Below are positions 51,997 to 64,000 of a stretch of 64,000 nt of DNA, piece by piece (the stretch's first letter is position 1; each line of letters starts with the position of its first letter). The notes below the pieces were generated by a model, which worked only from the letters and a program-made list of their open reading frames with translations, did not search any database and was not told the DNA's origin. This DNA is from Cyanoderma ruficeps (Eukaryota; Chordata; Aves; Passeriformes; Timaliidae): the NCBI GenBank assembly GCA_008694505.1, contig VZDJ01007753.1, positions 28,253,643-28,317,642 of the forward strand, read 5' to 3'. Position numbers and translations under genes: made by a program.

Positions 51997-54179
51997 ACAG
52001 AAAACTAAGGACTGGACCCAGAAAGGGGTTTCTCTCTTCTACTCAGGTGCCAGTTTTTGTGGCATTCCTAATGTCCCACTGAAGGGGAAGTTCAGGCTAA
52101 CTTTATTCGTAGGCATTACTGTTTGGTTGAAGGTGGCAGTGCAGGGTGTCACTACTGTCCAAATGATGGACAAAAAAAGTTGCATAGGGTGAGCTGGAGG
52201 TATTGCAGGGGAAAGTTGTAAAGTGTATTGGTAGAATCCATTAATTTTATGTGGACATTGGAAGGAATATGAGGTTGGGAGAGTGAGAGGCTGGTACAGA
52301 ATAACTTACTTGATTTTTACACTGTTTTTAGAGAGATCTTTTTGCCCATGGAATTACAAACATCTTAATGTCATTATAAACTTGTTGATTGGTTGGTTTT
52401 GGTTTTCTTGTTTTATGTAGGAAAATATTGCCTCCAGTAGCAGAACTACAAATTTTAAATCTATCAATGCTAGTACAGCCATGAAGAGCTTCAATTATTT
52501 CTTCCCATTACTCTTTTTATGCTACGTTTAAAGTGATGACATTAAGCTTTGAAGGAGTTTTAACTTATCAAATTAAAGTCTGTACCTTTCATTAGTTTCT
52601 AATGTCAGGAACACCAAGTGATCCCTGGAAGTTTTGGGGGGAATAGTGAAGATTAAAAGAGATAGAACTTGAATTAAGTTGATGTTGAAAAGATACTGGC
52701 ACCAAAACCACCTTTAAAAGTTTTAAACTCATTCACTTTTGTGGTCAAACATTCATTCAGTAGCATTTCTGACTTTTAAAAACATTTTTAAAATAATTTA
52801 AAAGATGTTAACAAAGTCAGAGAAGTGAGTCTGATTTTCAAATCTTAGAATAATATCACTTATTTGTCTTTAGAAGAATAACCCATTTAATATTGGGATA
52901 CATATTGTTTAAGATTCACATTGTTTAAGTAAGTACTTTTAAACAGAAAGATTCATAAAAGTGAAATATTAAAAAAAAATCACAAAAATTCTGTCCCCGC
53001 AAAAGAAAATGAGATATGAATAAATATTTATCTTTATTTTTATTCTTGCATTATGTTCTGTGCTTTTCATCTTTTGACCTACCTCTGAGAAGTACGTTGA
53101 GCTGCATTCTTCTCTTCCATGTTTCCATGCAAATTATTACTTCTGTCTTCCCACATTTTACACCACACCTTCAACATCATGTAGGTTTCTTCTATTCCCC
53201 ATTCTCAATTTTTTTTTTATTTTGTCTTCTTTCATTGTTTTCCTAACTTACCCTTCCTTTTTTCAGTCTAGGTGTTTGTTTCTTCCTCATCTGTCTCAGC
53301 CACTTGACTAAGGCACCAAGAGCCTGACCATCCCCTGACATCCCTCTGTCCCATGCTAAGAACTGTATCTAGATACTGCTATTTTCCTTTGCATTGGCTT
53401 TAGTTGTTCTGTGAAGCAGAAAGATTACTTCAGATCTCCACTAATCAAATGGAAAATGGATGACATGAGCAAAATGTGAAAAGCTCATTGGTAGCCTCTG
53501 GAGAAATATTGCATTCAAAGTTGACAAATTGCAGGGGATTTAAGGAGTGCATGATAGGGCAAGCAAATGGCCTTGCTTTCAACAAAGTTATTCATCAGAA
53601 CATTTTCCTTCCTTTCAGGAAGGCAGGTTATTTAGACAATAGTCACAAGTATTGTGTATTTGCGCAACTGTACAGTGTTATTTGCTATACGTGCGAAATG
53701 CTACACCGAGGTAGCCAGTTAATCAAGAGTTAACCTCGGCTCTGGCATTTCTGAAGCAAGCATCTTCATTTACTCCCCTTTCCCCTGAAACAGTATGTTA
53801 ACATTTTTCATTGCAGGATCATGTGTGCTTTATTTCACAGCATTCCTGCTCCACACAGTATCCAGAGAACAGCCAATCAATATATTTTTTTATCTTCTTT
53901 GTTCATTATGTGTGCCAATCCCTTGTTTACTGGATATTGTTCAAACCTTTCCCTGAAAACAGAATTTTGAGCAACCATCATGGGGATTTTCTCTAGTATT
54001 CAATGTTATAGAAATCAAAGGTTTAATAAACAATGATTTAATGTATTCTTGCAGAAGTGTTTTCTTCATACTGTGAGGAAACCAAGGCACAAAAAATCCA
54101 GTGTCAAAAGTACCCACAAATTTTGTATGCCTATTTAAGATTTACAAGGTTTACATTTTAGAATATTTATCATTTGTAA

Positions 54180-55800
54180 ATTCCTAACACTTAAGGCTAA
54201 GACAAAAAGATATTTTTATGTCATCTAGTTTGCCTTCTGAATATCATAGGTCCTTGATTTTACCAGTTGTCACTGTATTGAGCCTAGAAATCTATGGGGT
54301 TTTAAAACCTGCTTTCCAGAAAGATATGGTGTAAAAAATCCAAGAGGTGGAGAGACCACCATTTCCCTTGGATCATTTGTTCCAATTATTCACGTGCCCT
54401 TACTCAACCAGATTAAAAATTCCTTTACATGCTGTATTTTCTGTCTGTTTATCAAGGGACAATGAGAATTGGTAGCAACATAAAACTATTCCATTCCTGA
54501 TACTTGTTCAAAATTAGCACATATCCTCAGGGATTTTTATAATCTGAACAGAATAAGTTCTTTCACTGCATGCCTTTTTCTCTAGTGCTTGCATTACTGG
54601 TGTGGCTGTTTTCTGCATCTTCTCTGGGTTTTTACCATCCTTTTGTTTTCAAATTCGGACACAGATGCATTTTTATATCTTTGTTTCTCAGTGTCATGCA
54701 TAAAGTCAAGTCACATTAGTTGCTAAATGGTGATACTATTTTATTGTATATACACCAAAAAAAGTTGCTTTTCCCCAGTTTTTCCACAGCATTATACTGT
54801 CATTTTGTATTGAAGTCTCATGTCTTTATCAGTCAGCATTTCCAGAATGTAGTTGCTCTTACTTTTAAGTGTAGCCTGTGCTTACTGTTCTCAGACTGAG
54901 AGTTTTGCATTTGGTTTTATTAAAATGCCCTTGATTTGAATACCTCACCAAGTGACCCAAAACATTGTTTCATTATCATTATTTACTTACATTATGTTCA
55001 TTAACATTTCTAGCTGTGTCTACCTGTTTCCAAATTATTGAAGGATATGTTGAATAAGAGAATGCTAGTACTGATACCTGTGCAACCTTGCTAGTATTCT
55101 AATAGTACTCAATGACAGTTGCCTCTTGGAACCTGGGGGTTTGTGAGGTTTTTAACTTTCAGTCCATTCAGAACCCACTTAAATATTTCTTCATGGTGCG
55201 TAGTGATTTTTTTATCAATTTATTACATCTGACAAGTGCAAGCCTAAAATATCACTATACAACATCCCCTTCTAATCCCATCCAAGAAGGAAATCAGATT
55301 TGTGTGGCAAGACCTATTCTACCAAAAACATGTTGACTGGGAATAATTACTGTCTTTCATTAAAATCTGTATTAATTGAATCCAGTGTTTTCACTCATAT
55401 GGCCCACCTTTAATCCCACTAGTCCTTTTTTTTTTTTTTTCCTATTGACGCATTATTAGTGCTCTTCCACTCTGTGAATGGCCTGGAATTTTAACACTGA
55501 AACACCAAAAGTGAAAATTGTCTGAATCTGTAAATTTAAAACTTATCCATCCTTAAATTCTAATAAACTCAAAGTGCTAATTCATTCTACGTCAACTGTA
55601 ACTATACCATCCTGATTTCTTCAAAGACAGATAACATATATACTGAACACTCCTGATTTTCTTTTTTTTATTATTATAACTCTATTTTATTTACTTCCTA
55701 CATGAAAAAGGAGCTTACTTGGTTGTAAGGTCACTTTTTTATAGCCACCTTTAAAGGACTCCCCAGTTTTCTATGATATTCTGCTGTCTTTTTTTCTCCC
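54180..55800 (-). mobile_element. Old CR1-type LINE remnant (reverse transcriptase region)
   Basis: On the + strand this stretch follows, in order, the reverse complement of the ancient CR1 consensus of birds and reptiles: TCATCTAGTTTGCCTTCTG; GAGAGACCACCATTTCCCTT and ATTTGTTCCAAT; TTTTCTGCATCTTCTCTGGG; TTTTGCATTTGG; AACATGTTGACTGGGAATAA; TATTAATTGAATCCAGTGTT; and TATATACTGAACACTCCTG. These correspond, reading the minus strand, to the C-terminal half of ORF2, including the polymerase. The region where the catalytic Phe-Ala-Asp-Asp would fall (about 55014-55034) is broken and carries a stop. Many indels and stops show it is long dead. The 3' end is near 54180; the 5' limit is uncertain. Confidence 0.75.
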
Positions 55801-56173
55801 AAGTACTTTGAGTGCTTAAGTATTTCTGTGCATGTAAAGATTCTGATTGCTTTTTCTCATGTGGAATTCAATCAGTTTATTATCACTTATCTCCAAGTAG
55901 ATGTCAATATCCATTTCAGTGATTGATAGTTCTAGTTTTATAATGAGATTATTTTACTCATGCTCATAAATAATATAAGGTCTTTGAAGTGTATAATGTT
56001 AGTTTATAATTCTCCACTAAGGACTCACAGAAGGTGTGTCCTAAACTGGCTCTATAGCATAATTCTTTTCCTTTCAAAAGATTATAAAAATGTGCTGAAG
56101 AAAAACTTGTTCTGTGCCCTAGTGAGCAGACCAGCAAGTCTTTCTTAAGTTATTTTAGTTAGCATATTGACCT

Positions 56174-56720
56174 CTACGTGTTCAAGAGCTGTGGTCCTGT
56201 GTTACTGATCATTCTAAAAGGAATAATGGCATGGTGGGGGAGGGCTGTGTTAAGGCATCCTGTTTCCATTCTGCCTCTCTTATTCTTCCTGTTAATCAGG
56301 GACTTTAACATGCCAGTTGCCCACCAGATTTCAGTAATATTGGTTATATAAAATTTTTTCCCATCAATGAGAGTTTCCTCTTGCTGCTTACCCAGATTCC
56401 TAGGATCAAAGCATAAACAATTGAAGAGATTCTTTTCATTATATTCTTTGCCACATTGGTTCAACTTGCTCGTTAGGTGCTGAATTTGAGCATGTACCTC
56501 ATTTGCCTTCCAAATAATCTCCCCTTGTGTTGCTGATTCAATATCCTGGCTACTCCAGCTAGTTTCCAACTGAGAAGATTAGCCTCCTACTTGTGTGGTG
56601 TAGTCTGTCCTGTTCATACAGTCCCTTCTTTCACCAATGTACTGTTTTATGGATTGAAATCTGCCTGGTTTTTCAGTTATGGATAACAGACAGAAAATGC
56701 TGGAAATAAACTTTCTCTAC
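56174..56720 (-). pseudogene. Unrecognised decayed coding segment upstream of the CR1 remnant
   Basis: On the minus strand an open frame of 131 codons (56569-56174) is preceded in the same frame, across a single TAA, by about 45 more open codons including QYIGERRDCMNRTDYTTQVG. The main part contains EIIWKANEVHAQIQHLTSKL, LNQCGKEYNEKNLFNC, WWATGMLKSL and a basic NRKNKRGR stretch, with N-glycosylation-type NRT and NIT sites. Composition and continuity suggest an ancestral protein rather than chance. It lies 5' of the minus-strand CR1 remnant and could be part of the same or another insertion. An old retroviral envelope-like origin was considered but nothing diagnostic supports it; the family is unknown. 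Confidence 0.35.
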
Positions 56721-59176
56721 TTGTGGTAACTGTGGATAGCCAATTGTGCTTTAAATTTCCTCTAAATTGTTTTCAGTGCAGTTGAAGCTTTCAGAAATTT
56801 CATCTAAGTTTTGCTATGAAGGCCTTATATAGCATTTATGTTCCATCTCCCATTCACTCCCTTTGCAGCTGTGAGTGCAGGGTATTTTGGCAGATTAGAC
56901 ACAAGGGATTTATCTTGCACAGTCAAAAAATGGGTAACATACTATCCCTCTGAAAACTTTCAGTAAATTCATGCTAAGGTGCTGTCACCAAAGGGCAGAT
57001 ACATTCCACAACTGCTGAGCAACATTCGGCTACATTAAATATGAGCATATTTGTTCTCTTACTGCAGTCCCATCCCATTGGCTGCAACAAAAGAAACAGG
57101 AATAAACAGGTTAGAGGCTCTTTCACTGGTTAGTGATGATTCATGCATGCCAAGGTATAGGTCCTCTCCGTGCAACAATTTGACAGATGTCTGCAAAAAA
57201 ATGACCATGCAGTTAAAAGTAGCAGCATGATGTGTATGTCCTGGTAACCTAACCTCTGGTATTTCCTAATATCTCTGTATTTGACTTCATGAGTTTATTA
57301 ATGTTCTGCTAAGTAAGGGGTTTACTCACCCAGCTTTAGCTGCCACTTGTCAGGGATCCATTTGTAGCCAGTATAAAAAGGGGCATATATCACCGCAAGG
57401 CAGTTTATCCTTTCTTAAGATAAATGCAGATGATAGGTGAAGTGATCTTTGGAAGTGCCACCTCACTTCAGGCAGCTGAAGGAAGGGGAGATAAATGAAT
57501 AATTTCTATGTGTGTAGTATTTGTGTGTAAATTATATACAAAGGTCTCTGTTGGAAGGTACACTCACAGTTGTGTTCAGATGTGTGTGGCCCAGTATTAA
57601 GATTTAGCTTAGTACATAGCTTTAGCTTTCGTACATAATACTTTGTGTCTGTTCTGCTTATAATAGTTTTAAATAAATCTTAAATCAGTTCTCAGGTGTG
57701 TTAACATTGCATCTGAATTGAGCTACTGAATTTGGATCATGTCTCAATTTGCTCTGTCACTGAAGAGAGGTCGTGTGTTCTAGATACAGCAGTGACAGGG
57801 AGGTGGCTCTGATTGGTGAACAATAGCTCCTTCCACTTCAAACGAGCCGAGAACTGCTTAAGGTGCAGGCTGTTGAGGCTTCTGTTAGAAGCCTGCTAAG
57901 GCATTGACAGTGAGAGGTTGTATGGCTTCGTCCTTTATTCTTTGTAATGAAACAAAATAAAATGTGTTCCCTGGAAATCAAGGGATGAGTTTCTTCGTGT
58001 CCTCCTTTTTGTCCTATCAGTTGCTAATGTTACCTACTTTTTTAGATTCATCCTTAGGAGATGAGGGGAGCCTTCAGACTGATTCCCTGGTATTTTCCTT
58101 CCATTTCTGGTTTGTAAAAACATTAATCCATTACTTATCTTCTTAACAAAGGGTTCTTCATAAAATTGAATTCCTAAAATGCATGTCAGTGTAGGAAACT
58201 TTTCTAATCAATATTCTTGATTTAATCTTTGTTCTTTAGAAGTGGTCTAACAACTGCAAAATAAGTATGTTACAATTATATAGGAGGGAAGATTAAGAAT
58301 GGTTAGTTTAAATATTTGTATTTTTGACAGACTTTGGGAAAATTCCATTTTGTTACAATAATGATTTAGTTCAGTGCAGTAATAGTGATATAGCAAGATA
58401 TTTGTATCATCAAATATACTTTGAATTTGTCAATCAATATTTACTGACTGTAGGCTTTTTACTGAGTTGTGAAGTTTGTTGTAGGTAGCAGCAGTTAATT
58501 TCAATGTTTGTAGCACAAATATTTCAACCTAAATGCTATAATTATGATAACAATGATATTTATAGCTACCGGGAAGCAATTGTCCCTGATCATAATTCTC
58601 CAAAATATAATATAAGGAGGTTTAGAAAAGTTCTTTGAAAATAATATATCTATAAAATAAAAATTTTCAAAGAGAGTAGGACAAGCAATGAGTTTAGCTA
58701 GTAAACTTGTCAGTGGAGTAGTTGCTTAGGGTTGAAAAGCCATTGTTGATTACAGACTCTGACCTAGCACTTTCTAAGAGAGATACAAATTTTATTTTAT
58801 ATAAAATTGCTTGTTTCCAGAGAAACTGGCAATCAGACTGCTGTTTGGTTGATGTTAAAGACTTTCTGTGGAAGGTTATATACCACCTAGATGCTGGATA
58901 AAGTTCTCAGAAATTTTTAGAATACCACAGTGCAGTAAATTAAAAAGAAAGCTAAGTTTTATAATATGTTGTATTTTAAATTTGTGTCACACTGTGAGGC
59001 CTCAGCAGACAGCCCAAGTATTAAATAATACTTTTTTGACTGTAGAAGTATCATTTTCTTGAAGCCTGAAAAATTAATTAATCTTCGTAGGAAAGAAGTT
59101 TATTAGTTCTTGCCTACAGTAACAACTTATTAGTGGCTAGAAAGAAACCCCTTGCCCCTTCTCTGACAACTTGTGT

Positions 59177-59184
59177 TGACGTCA
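59177..59184. promoter_or_regulatory. Perfect CRE palindrome TGACGTCA
   Basis: TGACGTCA is an exact cAMP-response element within an AT-rich, CpG-poor intron. Standing alone it is only a candidate binding site for CREB/ATF proteins. Confidence 0.2.
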
Positions 59185-62100
59185 ATGGAAGCAGCTTTGG
59201 ACTCTAAGTAATTAAGTCCAGTGAACTGCAAAGACTCCTGTGACATAATTTTGACACTTGCAGTTCATCTTTAATTGTTTCCATTTCACAAGGTATCACT
59301 AACCCTTTGCTGGAAGATTTTATTTGATTAAAAAAAAATTCATATTGATGGCATCTTCATTGAGCAGCTACACTGATATGTCAGTAAGAGCTGGTATGCA
59401 TTAGTGCTTTCTTTCCTCTCAGGAGGGATTTCCATTCTTGAGTAATGATGGGATTTCAGGGTATCTTCACAGATGGTGAACTGAAACTGGAGACCAACTT
59501 CACTGAAAAACAGTAGCTTTTGGGCCTGAACTTGAAAACTCCTTAATTTTGTGAGGCCACTCTTTTGAACTATTTCATTTTATTGAATTAGTTATTCATT
59601 TTGTTAACTCTGATACTTCAGTTAAATTTGGGATATATCTTTTGTAGAAAACAGTTAAATTTTACCAGCTGCCAGAATTCTGGGCCAAAGGGCAAAGTAA
59701 TATTGGTACAAATGAAACAGTGATAATTTACACGTTTTAATATAAAAATCCAAATTTGATCATTAGGGACTTCATTAGGGAATACAGAAAAAAATGTGAT
59801 TTGCGGAAACAAATCTTGAATTCTTAGTACTTGACTTTAACTTGTAGTCTCAACACTTTTCCTTGCTTCTTTTACCTCTGGCAGTAGTAGTGGTGGATAT
59901 CAGGATAGCAGTCCATTTCACTCAAGGCTGTTGATCATTTAGTCATCAGAAACAGTTTCTTCTAAACAGTGTCTCTAGGATGTAGTTCCTCCCTCCAGGG
60001 GGAGTGGTCTTTTGTTAGATTATGTAAATCGGGAGACTCATTCATTACCACTGTATTGCTAATTCGTGCCTTAACCTGCAGAACGAGGCATTGCACGACT
60101 CTTTTCCTGCATACAGCAAACGTGAGAAGCCACTGTTCCTGCTTTTGCTTTAGTTTCTGGGGAGAATTGAATGAAAGTAGATTCAAATCAGCAGGGGATT
60201 TGTTTGTCAAATTTTGCAAATCAGGCTGCAGAAAATGGAGTTTTACAAGCCCCATTCAGCAGTCCAAGATATCAAACTCACTTCAATTTTCAATATAACA
60301 TTCATACCACTCTTTCAATCTTAATTTTGATTGATTACTTACCAGCAGAAGTTTATACTGAAATCTCTCCTTTGTCCTCTTTATCCCTTGCTCACCTTTT
60401 CATTCTTTCCATGTCAATTATTAACACTGTGACGTTACTTGTTGCTGCAGTAACTTTGTTTCAATGCAGCTGTTGCCAGGTGAATTTTCTTGCGGGCTTG
60501 ATTGTCACATTTACAAAGATTTTATGAGATATCAGAAAAGTTTTTATTTGGCCAGTAGTCTTCAACTTTACATTCTCGGGGAACTGGCCTGTGCTGTCTC
60601 TAGATGTTTTATTTGAAAACAAAATACAAAGGGGAAACACATTGTGCATTGGCTCATAGTTATGTATGGCCGGTTTTGTTAGCAAGGCAGATACCAAGAA
60701 ATAGAAATATATTGGATTAAGTTCACTGGGACAGATTTGCTGTGGCCCTGATGCAGGGGACATTCACAGTGGCTCAGCACAGAATGTGTTTGATTCATGT
60801 GTTAATTCAGATCTTCTTAGATCTGTTTTTCAGCTGGGAAGTGTTGCTGCAATTAGGTGGTGAGTCAAAACTGTGTGTTACCAGGCTGTGACTGTTGCAA
60901 GACACGGGACCAAAGTCCAGGTGCTTTCAGCTCCCTGTCAGCATGCCAGTGGCCACACTGTACACGCCCTCAGGTGCTTTTCTGCTCTCAGAGTAGGGGC
61001 CGGTGGTTAATCCTGCCTGCAGAGATATATTTCCAACTGTGACCAGTTCAGAGGCCTGAACTGGCCATCTCAACTGGAGGATTTAGGCAGCAGAGGCCCT
61101 TGCTGAGTACATGCAATTTGAGAATTTGTTGCAGTGCAGCTTGGCTGCAGTGAAATATTCAACACTGTTTCCGTCTGTAAGGCTTCAACTTCCTGCTTGC
61201 TTTGTGGTAGTTTCTGCCATGGAAATCCATGCAGAACACCAGCTCTGAAGAATTTCCCAATCTTATCCTGAATTATCTGTCCACATTGGAAAGAAACCTT
61301 TGTTCAGACCTCTCCATAAGGCAGAGGAGCTTTGTCATTGCTCAAATTACCCTCGTTGGCACAGTCTAAAACTGCACTGGTAGACCAAAGCAGAGTGAGA
61401 CCAAAACTTTCCTCTGTCCCCAGTCCCCCCACCAACACATTCATGGATGACAAACAAAAGGCAAAGAGCCAAATTTTTCCTTCCAGGGGAAAACCCAGTG
61501 CAACCGTTTCAAAGCACTGCAAAAGTAGAAAGAAGCAGCTGGAGAAGTAAGGAGAGGGTGAAAAGCAAATGAAAAGTCATTGCTTAAAACCATTCCTTCT
61601 CCCTACCCTTTTCCTATTTTTATCATTCTTCCCAAAGTAGAAAGCTGACACTAGAATCAGTTTTTCTGTTTATTTCATAGTGTGCAGTGGATTTTTGATT
61701 GTAGATAGGAGTATTTGTGTTGGAGGAGCCATGTCAATTTTCCTACTATAATGACATGTTTTTATCTTTTGAATCTGAAGTGGGAACAGAGAAGTACATC
61801 TCTTTGCTTTATCTCAAAATAAGTGTCCACTGTATGTTTCTTATAATATAGCTACCATGAGAGTATGATATATTTTTACTCACCCCTGTTACTGAAAAAT
61901 CTGACTAGTTAATTTTTGATGTGTCCGTTAAAATGTTGGTAGTTCCTGTTAGTTGCCCCAGTGCCTACTGATGAGCCCAGAACTGATTTTCAAGCTTCCT
62001 TACTTAAAGCTCAGAGAACAAGCTGCTTATGATGACCCAACAGAGACATAAGGGAGGTCTATGAAAGGCAGAGTATTCAACCAGCCTTAATCCCTGCTTT

Positions 62101-62333
62101 CAGTAAGGCAGTGTCTTTAAGTACAGACTAATTAGTGAATAGACATGGTTGTAGGTTCTTGTAGACATATCTTTTGTTGGCTTGAGATGAACTGAGCGGC
62201 TAATAGAAATGGTTTTAAAATCTCTGCTTTGCTTTTCTTTGAATGCATTTAAAAGAGTATTGAGATGAGAAAATAGAAATCAAAGCAGGAGCAAAAGTAA
62301 ATATGAACTATCTGACTACCTATGTTAGTATAT

Positions 62334-62364
62334 TCCATTTAGATATTATATCCATTTAGATATT
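62334..62364. repeat. 14-bp tandem duplication TCCATTTAGATATT
   Basis: TCCATTTAGATATT occurs twice, separated by ATA. This is a minor local duplication. Confidence 0.85.
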
Positions 62365-63135
62365 GGGACTTATGCTTGTGGCTCCCAGGCCTGGGCTTCT
62401 TAAAGAACTATTCATTTTATAACCTTTGACGTATATCACTACGAGAAAACCATGCGGGTTTTTTTACTGTTACAGTAATGTATTATGCAAGCATTACTTT
62501 GCACTTAAATACTATGTTAAAGTCATCAGTCATAAAGCCATCGATCAAGATAAACATAGTTTCCCCATTTTAGTGCTAGGGAAACTTAATTCCAAGAAGT
62601 GAAGTGAATTTCCTTAGGATTTGATTATGTGCTTGAGCCTAGAATGTAACTCTCTAGGGGGATGGCCCCCCTCTTTAATCATTTCTTTATTACATATTGT
62701 ATAATAAAATTTCCCAACAGGTAGGAATAGCCATCTGCACATTCCAAAGTCATTTTTGGTAAAATTGAATGCAAAGAGAGGGATATGGGAAACTGAGTGA
62801 ATGATGACTGACATCTAGTCATAGTCACTTGAAAGAGAAAGCATTTCTTAATCAGCAAGACATTAAAAATAAGTAAGAAGCTTTAAAAATTAGAAAAATT
62901 ATGGTGTTTTGAAGGGTTTTTTTCTGGTTATGTTTCCCCTACTATTTGCATATTGCGTGACCTTAACACAACGCAGATAGGAAGCATTGACGTAGCAACT
63001 TACTGTTCTACTCGTTTTCTAAAATTAACCATATATTCCAATAGTATTCAATAACAGTACCTTGGATATTGAAACTCATAACCTTTTTGCTGCTTTTATC
63101 ACCTGTATTAACCATAGGAGATAATTACTGCAAAG

Positions 63136-63280
63136 CAGCTGGCTGTTGATTTTAGAGAGCATCAATTGTTCTCCTCTCCCAGCTGTTGGCTAATAAGGAC
63201 AGTCAACACATCTGTTTCAACAGCTGGTAATTAACAAAAGCCTAATTGCTGCAACTCTTTTAACAACAGATCTATAAAAG
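63136..63280 (+). promoter_or_regulatory. Candidate enhancer: clustered E-boxes and homeodomain sites
   Basis: Five E-box hexamers lie within 91 bases: CAGCTG at 63136, 63180 and 63221, CAATTG at 63163 and CATCTG at 63209. TAATTA follows at 63228, TAATTG at 63243 and a TATAAAAG at 63273. The three CAGCTG cores are typical basic helix-loop-helix sites. The density is well above that of neighbouring intron, suggesting a conserved noncoding element, but conservation cannot be judged from one sequence. Confidence 0.3.
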
Positions 63281-64000
63281 AGTAGGGATGTGGAGGAATA
63301 TTATTTACTCTGTTCTCGGCACTTTCTGTGACCAGTTTCTTTTTTCTTTTTCTACTTTGAACACCATTGCCTTTGTCTGACACACTGAATGGCAGGACAA
63401 CACAATATGGTAATCCAGAGCTTAAGTTTTTCAGATCTCTGGTGCTGTTTCTTATTGCAACATTTCTTTGCTAAGTTGCAAGATAAAATGGATCAAAAGC
63501 ATTTTGTAGAGTCTCATACAACGGAGATAATCGACTACAGTATGCTTATGCAATAGGGCTGCCAATCCAGAAGCTTCCAAAAGAAAGTAATGTGTTTCTG
63601 TTTGTGGATGAGTTTAACAGCTCTGCACCCAAGAAAGTGTCATCATTCTGAAAGTGGTGGTTATTTAAGAATTTTTGTACTGCTCTTCAGATGCTTTGCA
63701 AAATTTGTTGTACAGTGTTTTTTCTTTCCTCCAATGAGACCTGCATATGTTGGTTAATTTAAAAGTAAATGCCAGGTGGCACCTTGCACAGCAGAAATAT
63801 CTCACCATTTTATTGCTACAGAATTGGAGAGGGTTCTGCACAGTGGTTGTCTAAATATCTGTATTTATAGTATCCGTCATCAAACACTAATTCAAAGATG
63901 TTTCTCTTAATTAGACTTATCCTTGGGTACAGAACACATGTAATTGGAATACTCATCACTAAATAGAGAGAATGCATGTATACAAATACAGGGAAATGTT

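Larger units (their letters stand above)
1..64000 (+). other. MIPOL1: MIPOL1 locus, internal part of the gene
   Basis: The whole window appears to lie inside one gene on the + strand. Four exons at 5134, 9282, 9575 and 31017 join in phase to give a continuous Glu/Lys-rich coiled-coil protein that I recognise as the middle of MIPOL1. Neither the start codon nor the C-terminal exons are seen, so both ends lie outside. MIPOL1 is named for a human translocation breakpoint associated with mirror-image polydactyly and has been reported as a candidate tumour suppressor; its molecular role is poorly defined. In vertebrates it neighbours FOXA1, and its introns are known to contain conserved noncoding sequence. 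Bird origin is inferred from CR1 repeats and compact introns. Confidence 0.85.
31125..64000 (+). other. MIPOL1: Long MIPOL1 intron, continues beyond the window
   Basis: After the donor GTAAAT at 31125 I found no further MIPOL1 coding exon, so at least 32.8 kb of intron follows. It contains most of the window's repeats and decayed coding-like segments, each listed separately, plus candidate regulatory motif clusters. In between lie long AT-rich stretches (for example 41.0-49.0 kb and 57.0-63.0 kb) where I see nothing that I can name. A small alternative exon could be missed by eye. Confidence 0.7.

Noticed and set aside
57380..57400. TATAAAAAGGGG resembling a core promoter
   Set aside because: Isolated motif in AT-rich sequence with no downstream exon.
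59969..60763. Overlapping open frames of 97-118 codons on both strands
   Set aside because: No recognisable product, no consistent frame and no splice context; likely chance, although the stretch might be conserved noncoding sequence.
1..64000. tRNA, rRNA, CRISPR arrays, insertion sequences, phage or defence systems
   Set aside because: None seen; the window is vertebrate intronic DNA and such bacterial features are not expected.

Overview
The window is a piece of a vertebrate nuclear genome, most likely avian. It is AT-rich and intron-dominated, with four short coding exons on the + strand that have canonical GT-AG splice sites, and a CR1 retrotransposon tail of the bird/reptile type. There are no bacterial-style gene blocks, operons, CRISPR arrays or structural RNA genes that I can support. 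Almost all the short open frames are chance or decayed repeats.

The one recognisable gene is MIPOL1 (mirror-image polydactyly 1), which encodes a coiled-coil protein. Four consecutive internal exons are present: 5134-5263, 9282-9315, 9575-9745 and 31017-31124. Their phases join without a break into about 148 residues of Glu/Lys/Arg/Leu-rich coiled coil. The start codon, first exons and C-terminal exons are not in view. The downstream intron (31125 to at least 64000) exceeds 32.8 kb. From established knowledge, MIPOL1 lies next to FOXA1 in vertebrates, so these introns may hold long-range enhancers. I mark motif clusters at 48077-48165 and 63136-63280 as weak candidates.

By region: 1-5133 is intron with no convincing feature; 5.1-9.8 kb holds three exons, including a 34-bp microexon; 9.8-31.0 kb is intron with small duplications, hairpins and one unexplained coding-like minus-strand segment (about 26.6-26.9 kb); 31.1-64.0 kb is intron with most of the structure. 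That last part contains a decayed coding-like minus-strand stretch (39.1-40.0 kb), a CR1 3' tail (40.5 kb), a perfect 36-bp palindrome (37931-38010), a pair of about 139-bp inverted repeats 2.5 kb apart (49186-51996), an old minus-strand CR1 reverse-transcriptase remnant (54.2-55.8 kb) and, just beyond it, an unrecognised minus-strand coding-like segment (56.17-56.7 kb).

I did not find a convincing new biological system. The observations most worth checking are the perfect palindrome, the inverted-repeat unit whose two arms differ in a codon-like pattern, and the orphan coding-like segment near 56.4 kb.
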